Positions 1-9,922 of a stretch of 64,000 nucleotides of DNA are shown in pieces. The position numbers were made by a program, and so were the translations under genes. The DNA comes from Bacteroidota bacterium (GTDB lineage: Bacteria > Bacteroidota > Ignavibacteria > Ignavibacteriales > Melioribacteraceae): NCBI GenBank assembly GCA_018818165.1, contig JAHISP010000026.1, positions 54,427 to 118,426 on the forward strand. Direction: 5' to 3'. Below the pieces are notes generated by a model. That model saw only the letters and a program-made list of their open reading frames with translations, had not been told where the DNA came from and made no database searches. Position 1 is the first letter of the stretch. Each line of letters opens with the position of its first letter.

Positions 1-323
1 TTTACGAAAACAAACGATGGTGGAATTTTTCTGGTGTTAAGCAATATATAAATAAAATTGAAGAAAATGGGAATGCAATTTGTTCTGATGAAATATTAAG
101 CGCGGACCAATTGCTAGATGAGTTTGTAATGCTTGCATTACGTAGCAATGGACTGGGTTTAGAAACACTCGAAAAAAAGTTTGGAAGTAACTGGTACATA
201 AAAAACAAAACTTATATAAATGAGCTAAAAAAAAATAAGTATATAATTGAGAGAGAGAATTTTATTAAATTTACATCTAAAGGATATTTGCTATGTGATG
301 AAATTCTGTTACAATTTAAATAG
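1..323 (+). CDS. hemW: HemW-like radical SAM protein, C-terminal fragment
   Basis: The reading frame is already open at base 3 and runs to a TAA at 321-323, so only about the last 106 residues are inside the window. The visible part contains an RWWN segment, a LLDEFVMLALRSNGLGL segment and a terminal winged-helix-like stretch (FTSKGYLLCDEILLQF). This is the usual C-terminal layout of HemW, the radical SAM heme chaperone related to coproporphyrinogen III dehydrogenase. The radical SAM Cys cluster lies outside the window and could not be checked. A heme-trafficking protein would fit a genome this rich in cytochromes, but the family is also near-universal. Confidence 0.72.
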   Translation, partial: YENKRWWNFSGVKQYINKIEENGNAICSDEILSADQLLDEFVMLALRSNGLGLETLEKKFGSNWYIKNKTYINELKKNKYIIERENFIKFTSKGYLLCDEILLQFK

Positions 324-392
324 ATAGCAATCAACTTATCTAAGTCAAATCTCCTAAGTAACGTAAATCTAAAACAATAAAAGTAAAAGATT

Positions 393-1616
393 ATGAAAAA
401 ACTTGAGCTTCATTGGCAAATATTAATTGCACTTTTAATTGCAATTCTCTGGGGATTGTTTCTAACGGACTATGTTTATTTAATTGATTGGATGGGCGTT
501 CTATTTCTTAGAGCTTTGAAAATGATAATTATTCCTCTCATTTTTAGCTCAATTGTTACTGGGGTTGCAAATATTGGGGATGCCGAAAATCTTGGAAGAT
601 TAGGCGCAAAAACATTTTCATATTACCTTGTTACTTCTACCTTTGCAATTTTAACAGGATTGTTTTTTGTAAATATTCTTCAGCCTGGAGTTGGAGCTGA
701 GCTTGGCTTTTCTAAAATGGTTGAAGGACTTTCAACGGATAAAGTTTCTTTTGGTGATACAATAATTAATATTATTCCAACAAATATTTTTAACGACTTT
801 GCAAATGGAAATGTTCTTCCAATTATATTTTTTGCAATTCTGTTGGGCTACTTTATAACAAGAATTGATGACAAACCAAAAATAGTTATCACAGATTTTT
901 TCAACGCGCTTTTTGATGTTGTAATGAAAATTACAATGTTCATCATTAAGTTCACTCCACTTGGAATTTTGGGAATTGTAGCAAAAGTTGTTGCCGAACA
1001 AGCTAGCGATAAAGAAGCATTGTTGGCTATTGTAGGAAGATTAGGTTTATACATGATAACCGTTATTCTTTCGCTTGGAATTCACTTTTTTATTACACTC
1101 CCACTTTTAGTTAAATTTGTTGGACGTGTTAAGCCATTTGAGCATCTAAAAGCCATGCGAGTACCGTTGCTTACTGCATTTTCAACTTCTTCATCAAGCG
1201 CAACTTTGCCACTTACCATGGAAGCTGTGGAGTATAATTCTGGTGTTTCAAATAAAGTTACAAGTTTTGTGCTTCCACTTGGCGCAACGGTTAATATGGA
1301 TGGCACAGCCCTTTACGAATGTGTTGCAGCTATGTTTATTGCACAGGCTTACGGTGTTGAACTTGGCTTTACACAACAAATTATTGTTGTTGTAACTGCT
1401 TTGCTTGCTTCAATTGGTGCTGCTGGCATTCCTATGGCGGGATTAGTTATGATATCAATTATACTTTCTGCTGTCGGTCTTCCACTTGAGGGAATTGGAT
1501 TGATATTAGCAGTTGATAGAATTCTAGATATGTTAAGAACTACAACTAATGTATGGAGTGATACTTGTGGAAGTGTTATTATTGCAAAATCAGAAGGTGA
1601 AAATTTAAAAGTTTAA
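393..1616 (+). CDS. Dicarboxylate/amino acid:cation symporter (DAACS family)
   Basis: This 407-residue inner-membrane protein has about eight hydrophobic segments and the DAACS signatures: a serine-rich SSSSATLP hairpin segment, NMDGTALYE in the seventh-helix region, and DRILDMLRTTTNVWSD near the C-terminus. Family members such as GltP, GltT and DctA import glutamate, aspartate or C4-dicarboxylates with Na+ or H+. The sequence alone does not decide the substrate, so no symbol is given. The length is normal for the family. The ATG at 393 is about 70 bases after hemW, and proC follows after 18 bases, so cotranscription with proC is plausible. A dicarboxylate or glutamate supply would suit the adjacent proline-synthesis gene. 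Confidence 0.9.
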   Translation: MKKLELHWQILIALLIAILWGLFLTDYVYLIDWMGVLFLRALKMIIIPLIFSSIVTGVANIGDAENLGRLGAKTFSYYLVTSTFAILTGLFFVNILQPGVGAELGFSKMVEGLSTDKVSFGDTIINIIPTNIFNDFANGNVLPIIFFAILLGYFITRIDDKPKIVITDFFNALFDVVMKITMFIIKFTPLGILGIVAKVVAEQASDKEALLAIVGRLGLYMITVILSLGIHFFITLPLLVKFVGRVKPFEHLKAMRVPLLTAFSTSSSSATLPLTMEAVEYNSGVSNKVTSFVLPLGATVNMDGTALYECVAAMFIAQAYGVELGFTQQIIVVVTALLASIGAAGIPMAGLVMISIILSAVGLPLEGIGLILAVDRILDMLRTTTNVWSDTCGSVIIAKSEGENLKV

Positions 1617-1634
1617 TAAAAATTAGGAAATAAA

Positions 1635-2450
1635 ATGGAAAAGATAAAAGATAAAATTGCAATTATTGGAAGTGGAAATATTGGAAGCGCAATTGCACAA
1701 GGGCTTCTGGATGCACAGATAATTACTGCTAATAAACTAACATTAACTAAAAGAAAACTTGAGTCATTAGATAAATTTAGCAAAATAGGTGTGAAAATTA
1801 CCTCAGATAATATCGAGGCTGTTAAAAATTCGACAATAATAATAATAGCAGTAACACCTCAAAAAATGGATGTTGTTCTAGATGAGATCAAAGATTTCAT
1901 AAATCCCAAAAAGCATTTAATCCTTTCAATAATCACTGGTGCTGAGATAAGCCATTTCAAAGAGAAATTAGGAGAAGCTGTGCAAGTAGTTAGGGTTATG
2001 CCAAATACTGCAATTGCTATAAAAGAATCGATGACATGTATAAGTGCTAACAAAGAAGACGAGCAAGCACTTAAAACTGCTGAAATTATTTTTAATACGG
2101 TTGGTAAAACAGCCATAATAAACGAAGATTTAATGATTCCGGCTACAGCTCTTGTTGCTTGTGGAATTGCATTCTTTTTACGTGCTATTCGCGCTGCTGG
2201 ACAAGGTGGAACCGAAATAGGGTTTCATGCTGAAGATGCAATTATGCTGGCAGCACAAACCGCAAAGGGTGCGGCTTCTCTTTTGGCAAATCGTGGGTTT
2301 CATCCCGAACGTGAAATTGATAAAGTTACAACTCCTCAAGGGTTAACAATTACTGGGCTTAATCAAATGGAACATCACGGATTTAGTTCAGCAATGATTA
2401 CAGGAATTGTTTCATCTGCTAAAAGAGCAGAAACTATATTTAAGAAATAA
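1635..2450 (+). CDS. proC: Pyrroline-5-carboxylate reductase
   Basis: ProC catalyses the last step of proline synthesis, NAD(P)H-dependent reduction of 1-pyrroline-5-carboxylate, in the cytoplasm. The 271-residue length is typical. The N-terminus carries the Rossmann dinucleotide motif IAIIGSGNIGSAIAQGLL. VRVMPNTA follows mid-protein, and the C-terminal dimerisation domain contains the family signature around TTPQGLTITGLNQMEHHGF. The ATG at 1635 follows the symporter by 18 bases and is preceded by the A/G-rich stretch TAGGAAATAAA, which may serve as a weak ribosome binding site. No missing family residues were noticed. Confidence 0.93.
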   Translation: MEKIKDKIAIIGSGNIGSAIAQGLLDAQIITANKLTLTKRKLESLDKFSKIGVKITSDNIEAVKNSTIIIIAVTPQKMDVVLDEIKDFINPKKHLILSIITGAEISHFKEKLGEAVQVVRVMPNTAIAIKESMTCISANKEDEQALKTAEIIFNTVGKTAIINEDLMIPATALVACGIAFFLRAIRAAGQGGTEIGFHAEDAIMLAAQTAKGAASLLANRGFHPEREIDKVTTPQGLTITGLNQMEHHGFSSAMITGIVSSAKRAETIFKK

Positions 2451-2498
2451 AAACAATTAGGTAAAATTCTAATTCCCAAAAATTAATTGAGCAGAAAA

Positions 2499-4907
2499 AT
2501 GAAAAAGCAAATTCTTATTATATTTTTACTTGTCGCTACCTCTTTACTAGCAGAAAATTACAGAAAAGTAAAACTTAGTATTTCAAGTAAAAGTGAAATT
2601 GTTCAATTACAGAAATTTGGTATTGCTCTTGATGATGCTTATCAAAATAAAGATGGTTCAATTGATGTATTTCTAAATGAAAAAGAATTTTCCTACTTGA
2701 GTAGAACATCTTTAAAATACGATGTGGTAATTGATAATTGGGAGCAATATTATAATGAGAAAAGAACAAAATCATCAAGCAATTTAACTCTTTCCAAAGT
2801 TGGTGTAAAATATCCAGTTAACGGATTTACATTTGGTTCGATGGGTGGTAATTATACACTAAGTGAAGTTTGGGAAAAGATTGATGAAATGATTGCAACT
2901 TATCCACATTTAATTTCGGAAAAAGATAGCATTGGCGCATCATTAGAGAATCGTCCAATTTATGCTGTTAGAATCTCGGATAACCCAAATACAAATGAAG
3001 ATGAACCCGAAGTTTTATATACTGCACTAATACATGCACGTGAACCTGAAAGTATGATGCAGATGATGTATTTCTTGTATTATCTGCTTGAAAATTATGG
3101 AACTGATGAAGAAGTTACATACTTGATTGATAACCGTGAAATGTATTTCATCCCAGTAATTAATCCTGATGGTTATGCATATAATGAATCCACAAATCCC
3201 AATGGTGGAGGGATGTGGCGTAAAAATAGACGCTATAATATTGATGGAACTTATGGTGTTGACCTAAACAGAAACTATGGATTTGAATGGGGCTACGACA
3301 ATTATGGCTCAACTGGAACTCCATCTGGTGAAACTTATCGTGGACAATCAGCTTTTTCAGAGCCAGAAACCGAAACCGTTAGGCAATATTGCATAAACCA
3401 TGATTTTAGATTGGCTCTTAATTATCATACTTATAGTAACTTGCTTATCACACCTTGGGGATATATTCCTGAAGCTACTCCTGACTCTGTCTTTTATAGC
3501 GAAATAGCATCAGATATGACTCAGTTTAATAATTATCAATGGGGATATTCGGAATCAGTAATTTATGCTGTTAATGGAGATTCGGATGATTGGTTTTATG
3601 GTGAACAAACTGAGAAAAATAAAATATTTGCAATGACTCCAGAAGTTGGAAGTGGTAGTGATGGTTTTTGGCCAAATCAGGATAGAATTATTCCTCTAGC
3701 TGTAGAGAATGTTTATCCAAATCTTTATTTGGCTTGGGTAGCTGGAGGCTTTGTAAATACTCTCAATTTCAATTTTGATAAGCAGTTTTACTCCGCCAAT
3801 GATTCTGGCAATATTGATATCACACTCAAAAATAAAGGTCTTGAAGATATTGATAATATTAATGTCATTATAAATATTAGCGATAATGCTGAGTTGTTAA
3901 ATGAAGCAAATTTTAATGCTGGTAAGATTTTAGCAAGAAGCGGTTTGCTGTTGGAAGATCTTGTTAAATTTAAAGTTAAAGACTCAACACCAGCTGGGGA
4001 TTCTGTTTTTGTGCAAGTGAAATACTATTCATCGGATTTATTACTTACAACTGATTCATATTCATTTATTGTTGGTACTCCCACAATTTATTTTGTTGAT
4101 TCACTTAACACGCTTGATAACTGGGCTTTATATACAAATGGAATTAAAAATTGGGATATTAGTACGGATAATTTTTATTCTTTTCCATCTTCAGCTACTG
4201 ATAGTAAAGTTGGGAATTATTTGTCAAATACTAAAACATCTATAACCTCAAAATTTGTAATTGATTTAGAATCTATTGCTAATCCATTTCTGAAATTTAG
4301 GACTAAGTACAATATTGAATCAGGTTGGGATTATGGTCAAGTATCAACTAGCAGTGATTCAGTTTCTTGGGAACCCATTGGTGGAGATAGAGCAAAATAT
4401 GGCTCTGGTAATTTTCAGCCGAGTAATGAATTAATTTATGATGGTTTGCAAAGTGAATGGATTTCAGAAATAATTAATTTAAATAACTATAATGGGAAAA
4501 AAATATATTTAAAATTTGAATTATGCTCCGATGAATCTGAAGAGAAAGATGGTTGGTATATTGATAACGTAGAGATTATGGGGTTTGCGAATAAAATTGT
4601 TTCCATAAAAGATGAAACCGAAATTCCAACTAAAATTTTACTTTCACAAAATTATCCAAATCCCTTTAACCCAAGTACTTTAATAAAATATTCAATTCCA
4701 AATAATGGCAAAAGTGAAACATCAAACGTGAAACTTATTGTATTTGATGTTCTTGGAAATGAAGTAGCAACTTTGGTAAATGAACAAAAATCAGCTGGCA
4801 ATTATAACGTAGACTTTGATGCAAGTAATTTAAGTTCGGGAATTTATTTCTACCAATTGCAAAGTGGTAATTTTACTGAAAGCAAAAAAATGATTTTATT
4901 AAAATAA
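2499..4907 (+). CDS. Secreted M14 zinc carboxypeptidase with MAM-like domain and T9SS sorting domain
   Basis: The 802-residue exported metallopeptidase starts at the ATG at 2499, because a signal peptide (MKKQILIIFLLVATSLLA) begins there; a TTG at 2487 would only add four residues. The M14 catalytic domain (about residues 95-415) shows the zinc motif HAREPE, then NPDGYAYN, RKNRR and GVDLNRNYGFEWG, then the late zinc His in NYHTYS, and the catalytic Glu in TPEVGSG. A CARDB-like segment and a MAM/jelly-roll region ending in DGWYIDNVEIMG follow. The last roughly 85 residues are a type IX secretion sorting domain starting NYPNPFNPSTLIKYS and ending KKMILLK. It probably degrades peptides outside the cell. 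The stop codon lies inside an AT-rich inverted repeat that may end transcription. Confidence 0.93.
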   Translation: MKKQILIIFLLVATSLLAENYRKVKLSISSKSEIVQLQKFGIALDDAYQNKDGSIDVFLNEKEFSYLSRTSLKYDVVIDNWEQYYNEKRTKSSSNLTLSKVGVKYPVNGFTFGSMGGNYTLSEVWEKIDEMIATYPHLISEKDSIGASLENRPIYAVRISDNPNTNEDEPEVLYTALIHAREPESMMQMMYFLYYLLENYGTDEEVTYLIDNREMYFIPVINPDGYAYNESTNPNGGGMWRKNRRYNIDGTYGVDLNRNYGFEWGYDNYGSTGTPSGETYRGQSAFSEPETETVRQYCINHDFRLALNYHTYSNLLITPWGYIPEATPDSVFYSEIASDMTQFNNYQWGYSESVIYAVNGDSDDWFYGEQTEKNKIFAMTPEVGSGSDGFWPNQDRIIPLAVENVYPNLYLAWVAGGFVNTLNFNFDKQFYSANDSGNIDITLKNKGLEDIDNINVIINISDNAELLNEANFNAGKILARSGLLLEDLVKFKVKDSTPAGDSVFVQVKYYSSDLLLTTDSYSFIVGTPTIYFVDSLNTLDNWALYTNGIKNWDISTDNFYSFPSSATDSKVGNYLSNTKTSITSKFVIDLESIANPFLKFRTKYNIESGWDYGQVSTSSDSVSWEPIGGDRAKYGSGNFQPSNELIYDGLQSEWISEIINLNNYNGKKIYLKFELCSDESEEKDGWYIDNVEIMGFANKIVSIKDETEIPTKILLSQNYPNPFNPSTLIKYSIPNNGKSETSNVKLIVFDVLGNEVATLVNEQKSAGNYNVDFDASNLSSGIYFYQLQSGNFTESKKMILLK

Positions 4908-4916
4908 AATCATTTT
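4887..4916 (+). terminator. AT-rich inverted repeat over the M14 stop codon
   Basis: AAAATGATTTTAT (4887-4899) pairs perfectly with ATAAAATCATTTT (4904-4916) across a four-base loop, and more T residues follow. It sits between convergent genes and includes the stop codon. With almost no G-C pairs the hairpin would be weak, so this is only a candidate terminator. Confidence 0.35.
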
Positions 4917-4995
4917 TAATTCCAACTGAGTTATCTTGGGCAACAAAATAATAAATATTTAGGAAAGATTAGAAAGGAGAGATATCTAGTAAATA

Positions 4996-7674
4996 TTATC
5001 CATTATAGAAACTATAAAAAGCAGCGTTTAAATCTTCTTCTAATGTAAAAACTCTATCCAATCCTGAAAGTATAAATGTGGTTGTGGTCATTTTTGTAAG
5101 TTCAACTATTACTTTCATTTCTCTATCATTTCTTCTTAACTGTTTTAAGAATGCCACCATAACACCAAGGAAAGTAGAATCCAAAAACTCTGAGTAAGAA
5201 ACATCAAGAATTATTTTTTTACTATTACTTTCAAAAACTTCGTTTAAAAAGGTCTTAAAACTGCCTGCTTTATCTGAAGTACATCTTGATAAATTAACAA
5301 TAACAATTGATATAAATTCGTACTTGAAATGCTGAAAGTGTTTTGTTCTATCACGCTGAATATTAAGACCAATTGGAAGTTTAGGTGAGGTTTCTTCCTT
5401 CAAAACATGTGTTTGAGTTTGGGAAACTTCAGCTATTGGTTTAGTTGAAGTTACAATTTGTTCCTCAACAACTTGTTGTACTTCAGTGTCTCGCTCGTTT
5501 TTAATGGTTAAATTTCTTTTCTCTTCAGCTATTGATTTATATTGTTCAGCAACAGATTTTAGTAATTCTTCTCTTTCTTTTTCTATTTCTTTTTCTCGTT
5601 GTTCAAGTAGTTCAGTTTCTTGTTGCAACATTTTTTCTGAGAATATCCTATCCTTTTCTATTTCTGCTTCCTTAATTGCAAGTTGCTGTTCCTTCTTTTC
5701 AAGAATGCCCATTTGCATGCGCAGAGTATCGGCTGAAACACTTTCTCTTTGAGCTAATTCCTCCGTTTTCTTCTTTAAATTTTGCTCAATTTCTGTAAAT
5801 AACTCTTCCTTTTTAATTGCAATTTGAAGTGCTTGTTCTTTTTCAATAAGTTCTTTTTGTGTTGCTTCTAACTCTTTCTCAGCTGCAAATAGTTCTTTTC
5901 TTAACGTCTCCTCTTTCAGAGACCAATCTTTCTCATACTGAGCTATTTTTTCATCAACCGAAAGTCCTTCATTTAATGTTTTTTGTTTTTCCTCTAGTTC
6001 AATTGTTTTTCTTTCAATTTCATTCTTTTCTTTTTCAAAGGACTCTTGTTTTAATTCAAATTCTAATTTTTCCTTTTCAAATTTTTTGTTTAATTCAGAT
6101 AATCTTTCTTCTTCAGATTTGAGTTCATTTTCTTTTGCAAGTAATTTTTCTTCAAATTCATTTTTCTTAATTTCTAACTGATTTGCTTTCTCTTCTAATT
6201 CTTTTTCAACCTCAGAAAGTTTCTCTTCTTTTGAAAGGGATTTATTAAGCTCGCCTTGCTGAGCAATAAATAATTCTTCATTTTGCTGCCGTTCAATTTT
6301 AATTTGTTCTTTTTCGTCTTCAAGACTGCTAAATTTTTCGTTTAATTCTTTTTCAAATTCATTTAGCTTTTCTTCTTTTAAAATAAGACTATTAAATTCT
6401 TCCTTTTTATCCTCAAGAATTTTAATCTTTGCTTCATATTCCTCAATCATTATGCGCTTTTCTTCTTCAAAATCCTTTTCCCTAATCATAAGTTTCTGCT
6501 CATAATTTTCCAATTCAGATTCTTTTTCAGAAAGAACATCTTCCTTTTCGAAAAGGGCTTCTTCTTTTTTTAACGCATTTTCAATTGCTGCCTTTTTTTC
6601 TTCAATTTCTTTAAACTTGTCATCTAATTCTTTTTCCTTTTGTTCAAGTTCAATTTTAAGTTTTTGGCTTGCAATTGCAATTTCTTCTTTTTCCTCAAAC
6701 TCTTTAAATCGTTCATTAATCTCAGTTTCTTTGGCATTCAGTTCTTTTTCTTTACTAAGAATTTCGTCAACATATTTTGCTTGTGATGAGAGCTGATTTG
6801 ATTGTTTAATTAATTCTATTTCTTTTAATGCAAGTTCCTTAGCTTTATCTATGGAATCACTTAGTCGTGATTTATCTTTTTCAATTATTTCTGTCTTTCT
6901 TTGAAGATCCGCTTCTTTTTCCTTTAGCTTTCTTAACCCATCTTTAAGGGTTAATTCTGCAGCAGCTTTAACTTCCTCAATAGATTTTTCATCAAGTAAA
7001 AGTGCCTGTTCTTTTTTTTCCAACTCAGCTAGTTCGTCCTGCAAAGATTTTTCAGCAAATAATTTTTCTTGATATAAATTCTCTTTTAATCTAAGAAGTT
7101 CAGTCTCTTTTTGATGGAGTTCTGAAAAACGATTCTCAATTTCCTTTTCAGCTATATTTTTTTCTTTTATTATCTCAGATTGAATTCTATTAAAATCAGT
7201 TTCAGAAATATCGTTCAGTATATTTTCATTAAAAGGCTTATAATTCAGTTTATTAATGTTGTTTTTTTGCGTTTTCTTTTTAGGTAAAGGGAAATGGATA
7301 TTATTTTTTAAATTATCAATTAGAGCCCAATCTTTAACAATCAAATTATTTAATTCTTCCATAGAAATCGTTACAATTTCAGTATCCTGCAATGCAATTG
7401 CTCTAGAATTTCTTGTAATGGAATAATAATGTTCGTCATATCCAAAAAAATCACCCGTAGTAAGAACTATTGAATTTGGTCTATCGGCATCCAATTCTTC
7501 ATGTGTAATTAAATTTACTTTACCTTCTATAATTAAGAATAGACTTTTGGTTGAATCATTTTCACGATATATTGTTCTACCCTCTCGGAAATGTGAGTAA
7601 TTAAAGTTGAACTCACTAAGAATATTCTCTGTAAATTGCGTGCCGTTAAATAATTTATTTTGGTGTAATTGCAT
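4996..7674 (-). CDS. Cyclic-nucleotide-binding-like / long coiled coil / STAS domain protein
   Basis: This 892-residue cytoplasmic protein has no signal peptide or membrane segment. Residues about 15-135 resemble a cyclic-nucleotide-binding (CRP/cNMP) barrel: FREGRTIYRENDSTKSLFLIIEGKVNLI, then a GDFFGYDE loop and a NSRAIALQDTEIVTIS strand. The canonical FGE...RxA phosphate-binding cassette is not clean, so nucleotide binding is uncertain. Residues about 150-760 are an almost uninterrupted Glu/Lys/Leu-rich coiled coil with recurring EKE and KEE heptads. The last roughly 110 residues look like a STAS (anti-sigma-factor antagonist) domain with KKIILDVSYSEFLDSTFLGVMVAFLKQL, where the usual phospho-acceptor Ser position reads LDST. 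A scaffold or partner-switching role is an inference. Transcription is divergent from the transporter at 7825. Confidence 0.75.
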   Translation of the reverse strand: MQLHQNKLFNGTQFTENILSEFNFNYSHFREGRTIYRENDSTKSLFLIIEGKVNLITHEELDADRPNSIVLTTGDFFGYDEHYYSITRNSRAIALQDTEIVTISMEELNNLIVKDWALIDNLKNNIHFPLPKKKTQKNNINKLNYKPFNENILNDISETDFNRIQSEIIKEKNIAEKEIENRFSELHQKETELLRLKENLYQEKLFAEKSLQDELAELEKKEQALLLDEKSIEEVKAAAELTLKDGLRKLKEKEADLQRKTEIIEKDKSRLSDSIDKAKELALKEIELIKQSNQLSSQAKYVDEILSKEKELNAKETEINERFKEFEEKEEIAIASQKLKIELEQKEKELDDKFKEIEEKKAAIENALKKEEALFEKEDVLSEKESELENYEQKLMIREKDFEEEKRIMIEEYEAKIKILEDKKEEFNSLILKEEKLNEFEKELNEKFSSLEDEKEQIKIERQQNEELFIAQQGELNKSLSKEEKLSEVEKELEEKANQLEIKKNEFEEKLLAKENELKSEEERLSELNKKFEKEKLEFELKQESFEKEKNEIERKTIELEEKQKTLNEGLSVDEKIAQYEKDWSLKEETLRKELFAAEKELEATQKELIEKEQALQIAIKKEELFTEIEQNLKKKTEELAQRESVSADTLRMQMGILEKKEQQLAIKEAEIEKDRIFSEKMLQQETELLEQREKEIEKEREELLKSVAEQYKSIAEEKRNLTIKNERDTEVQQVVEEQIVTSTKPIAEVSQTQTHVLKEETSPKLPIGLNIQRDRTKHFQHFKYEFISIVIVNLSRCTSDKAGSFKTFLNEVFESNSKKIILDVSYSEFLDSTFLGVMVAFLKQLRRNDREMKVIVELTKMTTTTFILSGLDRVFTLEEDLNAAFYSFYNG

Positions 7675-7824
7675 AATATATTTTTAATTAAAATTAACCA
7701 TTATGGTTAAAATAAACTCCCGATTAACATTTTTTAAAATAGTGTTTTTTAACGAAATAATGAAGAATTAAAAAGCATAAAAATATATTATATATTTATT
7801 CTATAAAACTATTTGTTGGACAAC

Positions 7825-8712
7825 ATGATTTTTCTTGGTGAAATTGCAGCATTTGTTGCAGCTCTTTTGTGGTCTGTAAATGCTATTGTTCTTTCTGAAG
7901 CTCTAGCCAGAGTGGGTTCATTCAATGTAAATATTGGAAGACTTTTTTTCGCATCAATATTTTTACTTCTAACAATAATATTGTTTTCGCTACCTGTAAA
8001 TTTATATTGGCAACAATACTTCTATTTAATTTTAAGTGGAATAGTTGGATTAGTAATTGGCGATTTGGGAATGTTAAAATCATATCAAATAATAGGTCCA
8101 CGATTAGGAATGCTAATGATGTCTTTCGTTCCATCCATATCTGTTGTGCTTGCATATATTTTTTTAGACGAAGTATTAACTCTTAGTCAAATATTTGGAA
8201 TTATTATCACGTCTTTAGGACTTGCTATCGTCATTTTACAGAAAAAACCTATTTCAGAAAGATTCCATTTTACAATTCAGGGTGGATTTTATGGATTAAT
8301 TGCTGCTGTTGGACAAGCGGTTGGTTTAATCTTTGCTAAAGAAGCATTCAATTATGCTGAAATGGATGAATTTGTAGCAGCATTTGTTCGCATAATATTT
8401 TCACTTATACTCCTTGTCCTTTTAGGTCGATTTTTAGGATTGTCCAAAAATCCAATTAGAGTTTTTAAAGATGATAGAAAGGCATTAAAACTCATTATTT
8501 GGGGTGCAATTTTAGGACCTTATCTTGGAATTACAGCTAGTTTAATTGCAATTTCAAACACAAATGTAGGTATTGCTTCAACACTTATGGCTACAGTTCC
8601 AATTTTAATGCTTCCAATTTCTAAATTTTATTATAAAGAAAAACTAACTCTTTTTTCAATATTTGGAACTATTGTCGCCGTGGTTGGCATTGCGGTGATT
8701 TTTCTTTTTTAG
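7825..8712 (+). CDS. DMT-superfamily permease with two EamA domains
   Basis: This 295-residue inner-membrane protein has ten predicted hydrophobic segments arranged as two EamA repeats (about residues 5-140 and 150-295), the standard form of the drug/metabolite transporter superfamily. The first helix FLGEIAAFVAALLWSVNAIV and the second-half helix LKLIIWGAILGPYLGITASLIAI are typical. The ATG at 7825 was chosen because the protein then starts directly at the first helix; an in-frame TTG at 7813 would add only four residues. The substrate cannot be predicted. A tRNA gene on the opposite strand lies 28 bases downstream. Confidence 0.85.
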   Translation: MIFLGEIAAFVAALLWSVNAIVLSEALARVGSFNVNIGRLFFASIFLLLTIILFSLPVNLYWQQYFYLILSGIVGLVIGDLGMLKSYQIIGPRLGMLMMSFVPSISVVLAYIFLDEVLTLSQIFGIIITSLGLAIVILQKKPISERFHFTIQGGFYGLIAAVGQAVGLIFAKEAFNYAEMDEFVAAFVRIIFSLILLVLLGRFLGLSKNPIRVFKDDRKALKLIIWGAILGPYLGITASLIAISNTNVGIASTLMATVPILMLPISKFYYKEKLTLFSIFGTIVAVVGIAVIFLF

Positions 8713-8740
8713 ATGAAATGAATAATACTCGAAAATTAAG

Positions 8741-8814
8741 TACCCACGGCGGGATTCGAACCTGCGACCTACAGTTTAGGAAACTGTTGCTCTATCCTGC
8801 TGAGCTACGTGGGC
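8741..8814 (-). tRNA. tRNA-Arg (anticodon CCT)
   Basis: On the minus strand the sequence folds as a 74-base tRNA. The acceptor stem is GCCCACG/CGTGGGT (one G-U pair), with discriminator A at 8741. A D-arm contains AGCTCAGCAGGATAGAGC. The anticodon stem ACAGT/ACTGT encloses the seven-base loop TTCCTAA, giving anticodon CCT. The T-arm reads GCAGG-TTCGAAT-CCCGC. It decodes the arginine codon AGG. The CCA end is not encoded. Confidence 0.95.
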
Positions 8815-9019
8815 GATTAAAAAATCAAATACAAAGATAAATAAAAAAACAATAAACACCGATTCCCAGTAAAATGAAATAAAATATTTAATCAACAAAT
8901 CAAAATAAGGCTAAAAAAATAAAAATAACATTTTTATATTAATAGTCGATAGTTATTTACAAGAAACAATTAAATGTGTAATTTCACTTTTTTGAATATA
9001 TTTTCTTTAACGAGGTAAA

Positions 9020-9922
9020 ATGGAATTTAAAAAAGTATCTGTTGAAATTTTAGATAATGAAGTATCTAAAATTAAACAATTTCTAATGTCTCTTTCTGAT
9101 ATACGTAACTCTATTTCAATTAAAAAATTGGAAGGCGGTAATGAATCAAAATCTGATTTTTATGTTTTTACTATCGAGCAAGATGTATTAAAAGAATTTG
9201 TTATCAAACTAAGCAATGCTAATTTAAAGATAGTTACACAAGAAGAAATTAATGAAAAGTTAAGGTCAACAATAAAAAGTAATGCGGCATATAATTCAGC
9301 TACAGATACTGATATTAGCCCAGCTGATTTAAAGGCAGCGAAGAGCGTGAAAACTATTGAAGACTTTATAAAAGAAGGTGAATATAAAATTTTACTCAAT
9401 ATTATTAAAGACATAAGACTTGAACAAAATAAACGAAATAGAGCCGAAGGCGCTCTACCAGCAGCTGTAAAAAAAGCTATCGAAATACATTATGAAGAGG
9501 GATTACAAAGCAAAAGGCGAGCTTTTGTTTCTTTAGAAGAATTAGTTGAAATTGCCACAAATTCTCAGTTGAAAACCCTTCGCTTAAACCATATTCTTGA
9601 AAATGCCGGTTTTAGAGCAATTGAAATTTGTATTCATTACAAGGATTTTGCAGACGAACTAATTAAAATTGCAAATAACATTAAAATTCCAAATATAGTA
9701 AGTATTAAAGCAATTATTAAATTTGCTGAAATTACTCTTAATGATAGTAGGAATTTTAAACCAGATTTTGAAGCTGATATTATTTATGCAATTAAAAACA
9801 CCAATTTACGCTGGTTAAATATTGCTTTTGATTCAGTTATAAACACATTAAATGAAGAAGAGAAAAACAATGTTGAAAAATTTATGGATTTTATTAAATA
9901 TAAAAAATTAGGCAATAAATAA
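9020..9922 (+). CDS. Conserved-looking helical protein of unknown function
   Basis: I do not recognise this 300-residue protein. It has no signal peptide, membrane segment or metal-binding motif and should be cytoplasmic. Residues 1-85 look like a small alpha/beta domain. Residues about 95-300 are strongly helical and charged (for example KTIEDFIKEGEYKILLNIIK), suggesting HEAT- or TPR-like packing, though no clear repeat can be aligned by eye. The start ATG at 9020 is preceded at a good distance by GAGGT. Base composition matches its neighbours. It stands alone after the tRNA and shares a 13-bp bidirectional terminator hairpin with the convergent gene at 9963. Confidence 0.7.
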   Translation: MEFKKVSVEILDNEVSKIKQFLMSLSDIRNSISIKKLEGGNESKSDFYVFTIEQDVLKEFVIKLSNANLKIVTQEEINEKLRSTIKSNAAYNSATDTDISPADLKAAKSVKTIEDFIKEGEYKILLNIIKDIRLEQNKRNRAEGALPAAVKKAIEIHYEEGLQSKRRAFVSLEELVEIATNSQLKTLRLNHILENAGFRAIEICIHYKDFADELIKIANNIKIPNIVSIKAIIKFAEITLNDSRNFKPDFEADIIYAIKNTNLRWLNIAFDSVINTLNEEEKNNVEKFMDFIKYKKLGNK

